From Apiosordaria backusii (taxonomy: Eukaryota > Ascomycota > Sordariomycetes > Sordariales > Lasiosphaeriaceae): 64,000 bases of DNA. The stretch spans positions 62,001 through 126,000 of the forward strand of contig JAUKTV010000031.1 of the NCBI GenBank assembly GCA_030549205.1, read 5' to 3'. Positions 21,204 to 32,067 of this stretch are shown here, piece after piece. A program made the position numbers and the translations under genes. How positions within the stretch are numbered: the first letter of the stretch is position 1; each line of letters starts with the position of its first letter. The notes under the pieces were generated by a model. It was not told the origin of the DNA and did not search any database. It saw nothing but the letters and a program-made list of their open reading frames with translations.

Positions 21204-21980
21204 GGTTGAGGCTTGGGTTATCGGTTGATGCAGACAGACAGAAGTGCGGGGTAAATATTTGCAGAGAGGGCGTATCAGAATACGGAAAACATGAACAAGA
21301 TAGCCCTGTGAATCAGATTTGTAGGGAGGAAATGTCTTCGAAGTCCTCATGGAGGCATCCATTCCTGCACTTATCCGGCGTGGTCAAAATGTCAGATGAG
21401 GCTGGAGCTCCGCCACCCGCCCCTGGGTCACATCAGCGCAACAAGGCAGCAAGGCACAAGGCACCTCCAAGGCGCTCACCTTTTCGGTCCTGTAACTCTC
21501 TGAGATGGGGCCAAAATCGACTGAAGAAAATCACAATTAACACTCCTTTTTGAGATGGGCTTCGAACAGCGACCGAGCCAAGGTTGTCTTCAGTGGCCCA
21601 GAGCGTGCCATCGGGGTTAGGGTTGAAGCCGGTATGAGCGGAATGTCGCTTGGTAACTAAAGGAGAGATGGTTCCTGACGAGCAACTGGTTTCCAACCGA
21701 GGATCTATAAGACTGGGACTACAAGGATAGACACCGGGCCCCGCACACTTCCAAGATATTCTAGTATTCCCATCGCTAAGCTTTTGAGGTGAGGTCGAGT
21801 TAAGCTTCGACACGATCGGATCTGCTGGAGCATTGACCAGCGACCCACTGCTTCCACAGTGCTGGGTTCTGGGCTGCTGCACCCAACGGGCATGTTTCCT
21901 ATTCCCTGACAAACGCGCCTTCACGCGTCGAGGTCCGTTTGCTCGAGTATCTTTTGCGTTGTCCCCCCGCAGAGTCGCTC
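21204..21980. other. Divergent intergenic region
   Basis: Lies between two divergent genes (start codons at 21203 - and 21981 +) and probably holds both promoters. ORFs here are shadows. Confidence 0.4.
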
Positions 21981-24101
21981 ATGCCCATGGAGCCCCGGAA
22001 TGTGTCTCAGGAGGCACCGAGCGCTCCTGCACCCGCGCCGAGCAAGCCCGTCTTCATGATGAAGCGGACCGGGTTCAGTGGACCTTTACCGACATCAACT
22101 CGCCCACCAGTTGTCACCCCATCAGATGACTCTCCTGTCAGCAAAGAGCCCGAGATAATGCAGTCAACAGAAGCAACAGAACCAATCGACGTGGTTAAGA
22201 AGGGTTCTAAAAAGCTGTCCAATGTGCCTCCTCCAGAAATCCAACGACAGTTTGATGCAGCTCTTAGCAGCGATAGCTACCGTGTGTGGACGGGCAAGTC
22301 ATCCATATTTCTTCAGCTTCAGGGAACGTTATGTACTTTTTTATTGACAACAGACATTAGATGGAAATGGTGTCACTGGGACCACCAAAGGAGTTATGCT
22401 TCCACCAGGGTACAAAAACTTCAACCATCCCGAGTTCCCCTGGATCTGTCCCATCCGATCTTGCAGAGAGTTATTTGACGCTCTGTTTGGCCTGGGAAAG
22501 CATTTCAATGTGGGATCTCCGTTTGGCAGTGCATATCCTGACATCGTAGCTGACAATCTACCTACGCAGATTACACATCGTGCCTCTCGTCTCAACGACA
22601 ATCTGGATGGCACCCTCTCAGAACTTGGCAAATACGGCAGCGCTGCGAAGGGTGATGGTATCCTTCACGGCGGGTACGCCAAACCGCCCATTTTAGTCTC
22701 CAAGAGACCTATCAGCCTCGCCGAAGATCCCATGGTTGAGCCCAGTTTGCAGAGGGCTAGGGACCGCGTGGCGAAAACGCTGGGACAGAAGCAGGGTGCA
22801 GTTCGGCGCAGAAGCCAGCATCACGCATCTGACGATGAAGAAGATCTTGTGGTTCCTGACAGCCCACCGCCTCCCCCTACGACTCGCACATCAACCCGTT
22901 CACAAACTACCGGCACGTCTCACGCTGCTGCCTCTACGTCTGGACGAGGGCTGACCACAGCCGAGGACAACCGTCCGTACACCATGTGGCCAGATGACAA
23001 CGGCCAACTCGTCCACACGCATGGTGCCCTGCTCCCAACCGGCTACCAGCTAGACACCACAGTCCTTGAGCGGCCCTGGATCTGTCCCAGTAAGTGACAA
23101 ACTTGCCTATTGTCTCCTTTGTCCCAGTGCTCCAATTACTCCTGCCAGAGTAAGTAAGAACTGATTATGCTAACAAATCTGTTGTAGTACGTTCATGCCG
23201 CTATCTATTCAAAGCTCGCCACGAGCTCGGCCGCCACTTTTCTGTTCGCTTCCACCGCGGCATCAGCCTGAACGATAACCTTGATGGCACGTTTTCAGTT
23301 GTCCAAGTTGACGAGACCACAATAGACCCGCCGTTTGTCGTGTCTCGCGGTCGTCAGATCAATCCGGAAGAAATCAGCGTTCCCAAGGTGCCAACGTACC
23401 CATGGCCGAAGACGTGTGTGTGGGTGCCAGTGGGAAGTGATGGCCAGGAGGTGGGTACACCGTCAAGTTCTGAACCCGCCAGACGGCAGCCTAAGCGGCA
23501 GTCACATATCCCTGATCCCGAGAACGAAGAGGAGATGGAGGAAGAAGATATCCCTGTCGACGTGGGTTTTGGCCAGCACAAAAGAAGGCGAGATGAGGAA
23601 GTGGAGGAGGAGGAGGATTTCCTTGAAGAACAACCAAGTCCCAAGCGCTCTCGTGTGGTGACCTTGAAACTCGCACAGCAACGGCAGCAGCAACCAGACA
23701 ATCCCGCCATAGTGCTGTCTGGGGCCAGACCCGTGCCGCAAAGCGACTTGGAGATGGAGGACTGGGAAGTAGGTGATCAGCCCAGACAGCAGGCGTTTTC
23801 AACGACGTATCTCTCGAAGCCGGTTGCTATCCCCGGACATCACAATGTAGCGGTTCAGGTGGTGAGTATTCCTTCAGGTACCAATCATGTCTTTTCTGCG
23901 GATAGGACCAAGACTCGGATGTGCTCGCTTGCTAGTGGGAAGGTGAAGGTGCAATTCAAAGAAGGGAAAAACGAGGGGGCTGCGGAAGAGTTCGTGATCG
24001 GTGCTGGCGGGATATTTGTTGTTGGGGCGGGGAGGGAGTGTTGGGTGATGAATAGGTGCTATATTGATGTTAGATTGCAGGTGACGAGCTGTGGGGTGTA
24101 G
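21981..24101 (+). CDS. Protein with two related zinc-finger modules and a C-terminal cupin
   Basis: Exons 21981-22281, 22361-23089 and 23188-24101 (introns GTGTGT...TTAG and GTAAGT...GTAG) give 647 residues. Two copies of one module are visible. Each has a G-x-(M/L)LP-x-GY lead, then PWICPIRSCR-x-LF-x(5)-LG-(K/R)-HF, and then (R/S)LNDNLDGT(L/F)S. The C-x(4)-C...H spacing suggests a variant C2H2-type finger. Splicing of intron 2 regenerates the second WICPIRSC exactly, which supports the model. Between modules and after the second are acidic and basic low-complexity stretches with NLS-like KRRR. The last 90 residues (QVVSIPSGTNHVF... GKVKVQFKEG... GAGGIFVVGAG) resemble the Mif2/CENP-C cupin dimerisation fold, by pattern only. 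The likely location is the nucleus, on chromatin; I know no named relative. Confidence 0.8.
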
Positions 24102-24460
24102 ATATGGATGGGGATGGGTTTATTAGTTGCGTGAGTGTGGGAAGGCAAAAAAGCACGAGGGAGAGAATGAAAACGCAGAGGGATTGATAATGATGGGATT
24201 TTCAATATGGTAGATCTGGGGCTGGTTTGCAGGGGCGGCATGGGATATCCAATATGGGAGTTAGGCATGCGATTAGGGTTAAGTAATGTATGGTATTGTT
24301 ACGGGCATCTTATAAGGCATAAGATACGGACTAAGTGTGTTTTGGGGATGGGTTTGGTTGTGTACGTCATGTGACAGGGGCATATGATACCCACGGAGGG
24401 TGTTTTGGGTGCGAATGCGAGGCTGTACAGACCACACAATAGATTCTCGTGGCTCATTCA
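24102..24460. other. Intergenic, convergent 3' ends
   Basis: 3' flanks of the cupin gene (+) and HET gene (-). No gene seen. Confidence 0.4.
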
Positions 24461-26788
24461 TTAGACCAGCACAAACCTCCGCAACTCTACCCCAGCATTC
24501 CGTAATGCTTCTGGTGAGACCTCGAGGAGGTGCGGTTGCCTCTCGTATCTGATACAGGGGATTCCGCGGTCCTGTAGAACTTTTGCCGGGTCGGTCTCCA
24601 GTGTTCCTTCTTGCTCGTTGAAGATACCAGATTGGAGCCTGTTGATCTTGTGATCAGAAGAAAGGTCCTCTCGAAATCTCCAATCCACCGTTCTGCAGTT
24701 TTTAGGCAACGGCCCAGTGATAGCTTCGCCGTCCATTAGCCCAACAACAAAGCAGCTCGAGAACACCTGCCACCGCTCCCGCTCGTCTGTCGAAGAACCA
24801 TCAGATAGCGGCCATAGAATGACTGGGACATCACAACCAAGGAGCACAGACACCATACTGCCACGCCATATAGAAGCGGGTGCCACTCCAATGTGTCCAT
24901 TGACTGTTTTGAAAACAACCCTACCCTTCATTCGGTTGCCGATCTTGGACAAGAACCTGTCCATGCGTCGCCACATGGGATCATCGAGACACCAGATTTC
25001 GTGGAAGGAGCGGGCTCTCAGAATGATGAGGAACATCTCTTTGGCTTCTTGTAGCGACATCAGGTCAGGTCTGTCAACTTCAGACTCCTGTCCGGCCTTG
25101 AAAACGTCGATGAGATTGCCGTACAGGAAGAGTGTGCACCAGGCCTCTAACCACGTCAGATTGCTGCCTTCCAAATACGATTCCTGATGCTCGTCATAGT
25201 CCGAGGGCTTGAGATCACACCAGTATCTGATGCAGTCGCATACCATGTAGGGCTGGCCTTCGTAGGGCCTATCCCCCTCCCAATAGTGAACGCTCTCAAC
25301 CTCTGAAACTGCAACACCATTTGCAACCATGACGCCATCACCAAGGTATTCCACTTGGGCTGATATCCATGCAGACGAGCTCCAAATATTCTCCATGCCT
25401 GGGTCTATTTTCAGGGGGGAGGACCAATCTGGAACCCAAGTAGGAAGGTTTTCAAGGTCAATGGAGTCGATATCGCACGATTCGAGGAAGCCCAGACTGT
25501 GTAGTTTGGTGGCCACTCGAACCGCGACATCTGTAAAGATATCAGCCGGATCCTTATCATAATCAGGCACGATTCCCAGTTGCCGGCACTCAGGTGCGAG
25601 CATGCCTAAATTGGCGTAAATGGCGTCCCTGGGATCTTTCCATTGCAAATTGGTATTGTCGAACCGAAGCCGATCGAAGGTGGTGACGGTCAACTCGAGG
25701 GCCCCCTTACAGAGGCTTAAAATCATGCTCGCCCCTGCTTTGTACCTTTTATCCAGCTGTTCCGTCCAATTTGCGTAGGGGTCCTGAACGATGAGAGGCT
25801 TGACTGCCATCCAACGAGCAAAGTTACTGAAGGGTTGCCAAGGGACACGCTGATTTCCGCAGACAAGCCATTTACATTGGGACATTTTCACCTCTTGCCG
25901 TACCCACAGCCTTGTGAAATAATCCCTGTTGGCCAAATGACAAATGCTCCTCAGGGTGACGAACCAGTCGGTCTCCCAGGTTAGAGACACATCGAAGATA
26001 TCTGCATTCTTACGGCCGACGTTCTTGTAATCCTTAGAGTTGTACATAGTTTCTGTGCTCCAATTGACCTCGGAGATGAGCCCAATGAGATCAATCCAGT
26101 CCATCACATCATTGCTGTAGTTCTCCTCTGGACCGATCCAAACGTATGTCTCTCCCGCTTTACGGTACAGTTCACACATGAAAGCGACTTGTTGACTCCG
26201 CTCCGCCATGTTTTGCTGGTCGATGCAAATAGCGTCAATCCATATCGGCAGTACCAAGGTAGGGTGCCTCAGGTGCCGGAGAGCAATGTCGAGGTTTCTG
26301 GTCACCATGATGATGTTGTTTTTGGGGTCAACCTCTTCATAATCCGGTGCCGAGCATTCACGGACGTAGACAGGTTGAGGGTTTTCCTCTGAACCCCAGA
26401 CGTAGGATAGGGCGAAGTAAAAGGGAAGGTTGTCAAATTGTTCGTGCATCAGCGCGATGACGATGTCGTCTTCGTACTTGCCAGGTACAACGAGCATGTA
26501 CCTCACTTCTTGTTTTGACGCGTCCAGGGGCTTGTACTGGTAGGTTGTTGCTGGAGGCGTGTCGTCGGTAGGTTCGTAGAATAAAAATGACAACCCGTAA
26601 TATCGCCGATCGAATGCGGGACCCCCATTGGGGTCCTCCTGCTCGTCCTCCTCGCCCTGCTGGTCCTGCTCGTCCTGCTCGTCCTGCTCGTCCTGCCAGT
26701 CGTATGTATCCTGCCCGGTTTGTTTATTCTGATCGTCTTGCCTTTCCTGCTTGTCCTGCTCAATCTTGGGCCTCTGTGCGACATCCAT
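24461..26788 (-). CDS. HET-domain (heterokaryon incompatibility-type) protein
   Basis: A single exon, 775 residues from the ATG at 26788; the frame is open upstream to 26968 but that part looks like leader sequence. After a Gln/Asp/Glu-rich N-terminus (QDEQDEQDEQ, from a 9-bp DNA repeat), the HET domain lies at about residues 85-240: FALSYVWGSEE, ITRNLDIALRHLR-like (VTRNLDIALRHLR), WIDAICIDQQNMAERSQQV, and AGETYVWIGP. These are the three standard HET blocks. The remaining 500 residues are the usual variable C-terminal region, including LWVRQEVKMS and GNQRVPW-type motifs seen in long HET proteins. HET domains trigger programmed cell death in non-self recognition. No STAND, WD or other partner domain is evident. 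No frameshift; apparently intact. Confidence 0.93.
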   Translation of the reverse strand: MDVAQRPKIEQDKQERQDDQNKQTGQDTYDWQDEQDEQDEQDQQGEEDEQEDPNGGPAFDRRYYGLSFLFYEPTDDTPPATTYQYKPLDASKQEVRYMLVVPGKYEDDIVIALMHEQFDNLPFYFALSYVWGSEENPQPVYVRECSAPDYEEVDPKNNIIMVTRNLDIALRHLRHPTLVLPIWIDAICIDQQNMAERSQQVAFMCELYRKAGETYVWIGPEENYSNDVMDWIDLIGLISEVNWSTETMYNSKDYKNVGRKNADIFDVSLTWETDWFVTLRSICHLANRDYFTRLWVRQEVKMSQCKWLVCGNQRVPWQPFSNFARWMAVKPLIVQDPYANWTEQLDKRYKAGASMILSLCKGALELTVTTFDRLRFDNTNLQWKDPRDAIYANLGMLAPECRQLGIVPDYDKDPADIFTDVAVRVATKLHSLGFLESCDIDSIDLENLPTWVPDWSSPLKIDPGMENIWSSSAWISAQVEYLGDGVMVANGVAVSEVESVHYWEGDRPYEGQPYMVCDCIRYWCDLKPSDYDEHQESYLEGSNLTWLEAWCTLFLYGNLIDVFKAGQESEVDRPDLMSLQEAKEMFLIILRARSFHEIWCLDDPMWRRMDRFLSKIGNRMKGRVVFKTVNGHIGVAPASIWRGSMVSVLLGCDVPVILWPLSDGSSTDERERWQVFSSCFVVGLMDGEAITGPLPKNCRTVDWRFREDLSSDHKINRLQSGIFNEQEGTLETDPAKVLQDRGIPCIRYERQPHLLEVSPEALRNAGVELRRFVLV

Positions 26789-27213
26789 ACTGATGCTTGG
26801 GGATACATGCAATATAGACAGGGAAATAGACGTGTACAAGCTTAGATGACCTGAAATGCGTGTTCGGGTATCCGACCGGACGGCCTTGTGAACCGTTGTG
26901 TCGGCGTGGTCTTTGATCTTGTTAGACATCAGCTTCCTGTTGTTTCCTGCCCAAGTGGGATGAAGCAACTATATGCATTTAGCCGCCGAACAGGCACCCC
27001 ATACACGCGATTGGACCAAATGTTGTGTTCTGTTGGGGGCAAAGTCTTGTGCATGGCCATCTTCACGACCATAGTGGCTCAACCAATAAAATCCAATTGT
27101 GGATACAAACTCCAGTATTTGACAAACTCCCAAACGCCTTGCCAATGCGAATTACCTCTCAGAATAACACTCTCAGCCGACAAGACAGAAATACAGCCTA
27201 AGTTTTCATGACA
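26789..27213. other. Intergenic / promoter of HET gene
   Basis: No gene supported. Upstream flank of the HET gene and 3' flank of the Luc7 gene. Confidence 0.4.
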
Positions 27214-28164
27214 TTACCACCCCCTTCTTGGGCCCCTCGGACGGAAACCTCCACCAGCGCGCGGCCCCCGTGGGCCCTTGTTCCAACCATCACCATAACC
27301 GCCTCCTGGCCCTGTAGGCACATGCCCCATATCGTCGTCCATCTGCTGTCCTCCTCTCCCGTGGCCACCACCGCCACCTCCACCGCCACCTTGATACCTC
27401 CCTCTCATCTCCTTGGGGAAGGATTCAAACGCCTTCCTCATCTGGGCAAAGCCCAAGTGCATCTTACCAAAAAAGTGATCGGCCAACCGCCTGTCATTAT
27501 CCAACCGACTAAGATAAGCACCGCAAACATCGCACACTTGCAACTTTTGATGTCCTGATGGCCCCGACGTCTCACTCAGCGCCTTTAGTTCCTTCTCCTT
27601 TTCCGCCTTGGCGGCCTGTGCATGTCGAACTTTGTAGTACTCATCGTACGCCCTCCCTACTTCTCCCGTCTCAGCGAGGATTTCCACTTCCAGTAACCCG
27701 TTCGCGATTGTTGATCCAAGATCGGAAATTGCTTTCAGCAACGCGTTAGTTTGCCGAACTTCATCGGGGGTCTTTTCTAGACGGCGCTGGAGGGTGTCGA
27801 TGTTGCGGTTGCAGGCGTCGATGCGAGAGGAGAGGTCGCGGAGGTAGTCGTGCTCGAAACCGAGTTTCTTCTTTTCGGGTTCGGGGAGGGAGTCGTATTC
27901 CTGCTTGAGGGGCTCCGAGTGGACGCGCGGGCAGGGGCCGAGGTCGGCTTTGGTGTTGGTGAAGAGATCGTGGGGACAGGTGCCGACGAGGTAGGAACGG
28001 CACACTTTTGGGTCGGTGAGGGGAAGCTGGGCAGAGCGGGTGGTAAGGTTGGACCCCATTAGCTGCTCTGGGGAGGAGGTTAGTTACATGGATGGAGAGA
28101 AGCGGTAACAGTAACAAGAAGAGACTGAGGACTAACCGAGGAGCTTTCGTTGTTCGGCTGCCAT
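27214..28164 (-). CDS. LUC7: Luc7-like U1 snRNP splicing factor
   Basis: Exon 1 (28164-28137) encodes only MAAEQRKLL plus one base. Intron 28136-28068 (GTTAGT...CCAG) is followed by exon 2 (28067-27214), giving 293 residues. The spliced start reads ...LLEQLMGSNL, the conserved Luc7 N-terminus, so the tiny first exon is real. There are two zinc fingers: CCCH-type at the N-terminus (VCRSYLVGTCPHDLF...GPCPRVHS) and C2H2-type (VCDVCGAYLSRLDNDRRLADHFFGKMH), separated by a coiled-coil helix. The tail is Gly/Arg-rich (RGG-type), as in metazoan and many fungal LUC7L proteins. It acts in the nucleus, stabilising U1 snRNP on 5' splice sites and affecting weak-site choice. It is transcribed divergently from PIG-T, 434 bp apart. 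Confidence 0.95.
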
Positions 28165-28598
28165 GGTTGCGGATGGGCGGTGGCAGAGGGAGGCGGATAG
28201 AAAGAGAGGTAATGTACTGAAAGATGTGCGACAAGTGCCCCAAAAGGAGATTGCGATGAATGGCGCTGTCAATGATGCTGTGACAACGTCGACGGTGATG
28301 TATGGCTAGAGTGGAAAATAAATTGATGGGCAAGTTCAGCCGCGCTGCAAGGCTGGCGGCACTGTTCGAAAAAGCGGCGCGCTGGAGATGTGGGGTCCCC
28401 CGTTATTGTGGGGCTCCAACTGACCCCTGTTCGCTGTCTGACCCGCTGGCCGTCATCTCGTGCGCTGCGACAGCCAAGACACGACCTTTTAGGTTTGTAG
28501 CGCCAGCTTCGTGGTCCCTGAATGAATTACTTCTCTCTTCTTTTCTCTTGTCTGTGGTGTGCGGCGCCAATGGACGGACCGCCGTGACATTTAGAAAA
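28165..28598. promoter_or_regulatory. Bidirectional promoter region LUC7 / GPI16
   Basis: The 434 bp between two divergent housekeeping genes must hold both promoters. No single element can be named with confidence; the right part has CT-rich tracts (CTTCTCTCTTCTTTTCTC, about 28530) typical of fungal leaders. Confidence 0.5.
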
Positions 28599-30556
28599 AT
28601 GCGTCAACTATTTTCATTCGTTTTGCTCTCGTTAGTTTCCTTGTCTTCTTTTTTTGTCTCGGCATCCGCAGCGGCGGCAGATTACCACGAACAGCTCGTT
28701 CTTCGGCCACTGCCTCTGTCGGCGCTTTTAGCAAGCTTCAATTTTCGATCCAACACTTCGCTCTCAGAATTCGAAGCGCACAATTTTCGATTTTTTCCTC
28801 GTTCGCTCGGTCAGATCCTACAGCATGCCGGGACACAGGAACTACACTTGAGGTTTAGCCTCGGGAGGTGGGATTCAGAAAGCTGGGGGGCGAGGCCGTG
28901 GGACGGTGCCAGAGAAGGGGGAACAGGTGTCGAGCTATGGGCTTGGTTACAAGCCGCCACAGATGAAGAGTAGGTGCCTTTGGAGACAGTTATTGCCGTT
29001 GGAAATCTTGACTGACAGTTTGGACCGCAGGGCCGACCACAAATGGCTGACGCTGACGAACGCGCTCTCTGGCCTCTTCTGCGCCTCGCTCAACTTCATC
29101 GACGGTACCCGAACCACCCGACCTGTCATGTCCTTCCAGCCCGAGGGCGACCATCTCAATACCACCGCCGTCGATACACACTTGCTGTACGGAGTTCTGC
29201 CACATGAAGTGGTGTGCACCGAGAACCTTACCCCTTTCCTGAAGCTGTTGCCGTGCAAGGGCAAAGCGGGAATTGCCACCCTGCTTGACGGGCACAAACT
29301 GTTCGATGCCTCGTGGCAGAGCATGGCCATTGATGTCAGACCGATCTGTCCCGCGGGAGGAGAGTGTGTCTTGCAGATTGAGCTTACCATTGACATGGTG
29401 CTCGATATTGACCGGTCCAAGCGGCCGAGGGGTATGATTACCACTGATTCCCAGCGAAGTGTTGTGCGCTGACCATTGTCCAGATAACCCGATTCCTAGA
29501 CCCCCTCCTGGCCACGAACTGCCATGCAATACGTCCAAACCGTACCACTCGCACGATACCTGCTTCCCGACCGACCACCAGGCCAACCAGGATTGGACAC
29601 TGTCCCAAATCTTTGGCAGAACAATGAAGGGGACATGCCCTCTGACAGACCCAACAGTCCCGCCGGTTTGCCTACAGGTCCCGAACTCGCGGAGCGTTTA
29701 CCATTCCGATGGCGTACTCGAGAAGAAGAACCTCGACCGGGTCTCCCGCTGTTTCGAGATCAAGCCAGACGTCAACTTCGAAATCGTTCTGCCTACCCCC
29801 GATGACGAGTCCGCGGTTCTCGTTAAACCAGAAACCCCCCTCTTATATGCAGAGCGCAGTTTTACCGGTCATGGCCAAGAGCGTGGAGGTGTGCAAACCA
29901 TCTTGCGCAATCCTAGCCCAGACACCGAAGTCGAGTTTATCTATATGGAATCCCTCCCCTGGTTCATGCGCGTCTACTTGCACACCATGTCCGCTCGACT
30001 CCAAGGACAATCCGCCAAGGATGACGCTTTGATCAAGGAGGTTTACTATCGCCCGGCTGTTGACCGGGCTAGAGGCACACAGCTCGAAGTGCGAATGCGC
30101 GTTCCACCAGCGTCAACTGTTTTCTTGACATATGACTTTGAGAAATCTATTCTTCGATATACCGAATATCCTCCGGATGCCAACAGAGGGTTTGATGTCG
30201 CCGCTGCAGTCATTACAATCCTGAGCCCAGCTGCTTACAACCTCCGAACCACGTCTTTGCTTTGCAGTTTGCCAACACCAGATTTTAGCATGCCATACAA
30301 CGTCATCATTTTTACTTCTACCGCCATCGCGTTGGCTTTTGGAGGCATGTTCAATATTCTGGTGAGGAGGTTTGTGGCTGCGGATGAAGGGCCAGAGGTG
30401 GGCTTGGCGGTGTTAAAGAAAAGGATCAAGGAGCGTGTTGGGGCTTTGGTGGAGAAAATCAAGAAGGACAAGGGGCAGAAGATCCCGTATGAAGCAAGGA
30501 ACAAGAGTGGGAAGGCCAATGATTCAGGGGTAGAAACGGAGGTAATCAAGGAGTGA
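28599..30556 (+). CDS. GPI16: GPI transamidase component PIG-T / Gpi16
   Basis: Exons 28599-28969, 29031-29431 and 29484-30556 give 614 residues; introns are GTAGGT...GCAG and GTATGA...CCAG. The frame is open upstream to 28302 but residues before M(28599) lack conservation, whereas this Met starts a signal peptide (MRQLFSFVLLSLVSLSSFFVS). Recognisable PIG-T features: YHEQLVLRPLP, LHLRFSLGRWD, the W-x-x-LTNALSGLFCASLNFI block, SWQSM, NPSP...(V)E-F-IYMESLPWFMRVYLHT, and a C-terminal membrane helix (VIIFTSTAIALAFGGMFNIL) with a short Lys-rich cytosolic tail. In the ER membrane it forms part of the complex that attaches GPI anchors. The GPI-type protease at 9.3-10.9 kb would be a client. Confidence 0.95.
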
Positions 30557-30948
30557 AGAGGCGGCGCGGGGATATACATTAAGGTAATACAATCCAAGTA
30601 GCAAACTACGGTGTATGAAAACCATATGAGAGGGATCGCTGTTTGCCTCTGCTACACCTCGCATACATTGCATGTGTCTTCGGACTGAAGTCTTTTTTAT
30701 TGACCAGTCCGGGCTATTTCAGAAGAAAATTCATCAGAGGATGGATGTATGCCACGCTTAGAGGAGATTGCCTATTCTACTGCACCTCAGCCAAGGGTCC
30801 CAACACACAATGTTTGATACGAAACGCGTTGCTTAGTACCTACCCAAGATGTAGAAATGTCCAAAAATATCTACCCAAGGTGGATGACGCCGTTTTGCTC
30901 TAATCAGACTGTGTCCATTCGCTCAGAAGCAGAGGTACGTTTTTACCC
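30557..30948. other. Intergenic, convergent 3' ends
   Basis: Lies between the stops of GPI16 (+) and the next gene (-); no gene seen. Confidence 0.4.
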
Positions 30949-32067
30949 CTAAACTTCCACGTCCTCTGCCCAGTCCCCAACAGGCTTTACCCAAGTAGGA
31001 CTGGTCACCGTATTTGTAGGAGCAGAACCTGACGACGGCAGTGCTGGAAAGTCCTCGGCGGCCTTAGGTTCTTGGCCCGTCGCGGTGGTTGGTGAAGCCG
31101 ATGCGGGTGAAAGCTGCTGTTCGTTCTCGGAACGCCCGTGCCTGTCTTCCGTTTCGAACAATTTTCTCCCATGTCGTCCGTGCTTTTGGAGGGGGTTGCC
31201 CTCTTGGAGAGTTTCATAGCTCTCGCCTTGAGAAGCAAACCTGCTCCCTCCCAATCCAGACCCTATTGACCCGTTGACTCCGCCATTCGCTGCCTTTGTG
31301 GGGGAGACCGCTAACTCGCGATTCAGCTTGTCTTGATCCCACGGTGCTCTCATCCCCTTGCGATCCTTATTTTGTACCCGCTCTGCATCATACCTGTTCT
31401 TCTCCCCCCTGGCGGCCCTGCGTCTAGCAGCCTCTTCCTGCCTGCGCTTCGCCTCTTCCCGTCTGGCAGCATCCTCTTGCCTGCGCCTCAACGTTTCTTC
31501 TTGACCCTTGGCAAAAGCAATGGCGTGTTGCTCCTCGTCGCGTTGGGCTCGCTGGTGTCTCTGTTCTATTTTTGTGACGGTATGGCTTCGCTGTTCCTTC
31601 AGTTCTTCATATTCAGCATCAGTGAGCTTCTTGTTTGTGCCAGGAGTCCAACCACCGCTGCTGATGCGGGAATTGGAGTCAACGCTGGCAGTGTTGTGTG
31701 CCCTCTGCATGTGCAACCTGGCAGCAGGGCCTTTCGGGGCTGACGGCGGGGGCGCCGTAGCGTCAGATGTTGTAGAGAAACTCGGGACAGATGGACCCTC
31801 GGCGGAGGGCTTGCTGTTGTTGGATGAGCGAGATCTATTTGGGCGATTGTGTCTTGACTGGGCTAGACCCTTGGGCGGTGGAGCATGAACAGGAGAAACC
31901 GGTGTCACTTCTGGCGCTGGTGACCTGGGAGCCTCTATGGGCTCTGGCTGCGTGGTAGTGGTCGGCGTGATGGTGATAGCCTCCTCCTCGTACTCGTACG
32001 AGAGAGGCTCGATGTCGTCGGCGAAGAGGTCATCGTCGGTGCGCCCGCCGAACTGATCCAGGTCCAT
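30949..32067 (-). CDS. Low-complexity protein with charged coiled coil; function unknown
   Basis: A single exon, 372 residues, starting MDLDQFGGRTDDDLFADDIEP. The first 150 residues are disordered, rich in Pro, Thr and Ser. Residues about 150-245 are a long charged helix (KLTDAEYEELKEQRSH, then runs such as RRRQEDAARREEAKRRQEE), probably a single alpha-helix or coiled coil. The tail contains EDFPALPSSG. FPAL-type motifs occur in several RNA-granule and translation-linked proteins, but that is weak evidence. I do not recognise the family. The well-defined ends and steady codon use argue that this is a real gene. Confidence 0.75.
   Translation of the reverse strand: MDLDQFGGRTDDDLFADDIEPLSYEYEEEAITITPTTTTQPEPIEAPRSPAPEVTPVSPVHAPPPKGLAQSRHNRPNRSRSSNNSKPSAEGPSVPSFSTTSDATAPPPSAPKGPAARLHMQRAHNTASVDSNSRISSGGWTPGTNKKLTDAEYEELKEQRSHTVTKIEQRHQRAQRDEEQHAIAFAKGQEETLRRRQEDAARREEAKRRQEEAARRRAARGEKNRYDAERVQNKDRKGMRAPWDQDKLNRELAVSPTKAANGGVNGSIGSGLGGSRFASQGESYETLQEGNPLQKHGRHGRKLFETEDRHGRSENEQQLSPASASPTTATGQEPKAAEDFPALPSSGSAPTNTVTSPTWVKPVGDWAEDVEV

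Noticed and set aside
21204..21362. 53-residue N-terminal extension of the deoxyribosyltransferase-like protein
   Set aside because: The conserved domain starts soon after the later ATG; the extension lacks conservation features and reads like leader sequence.
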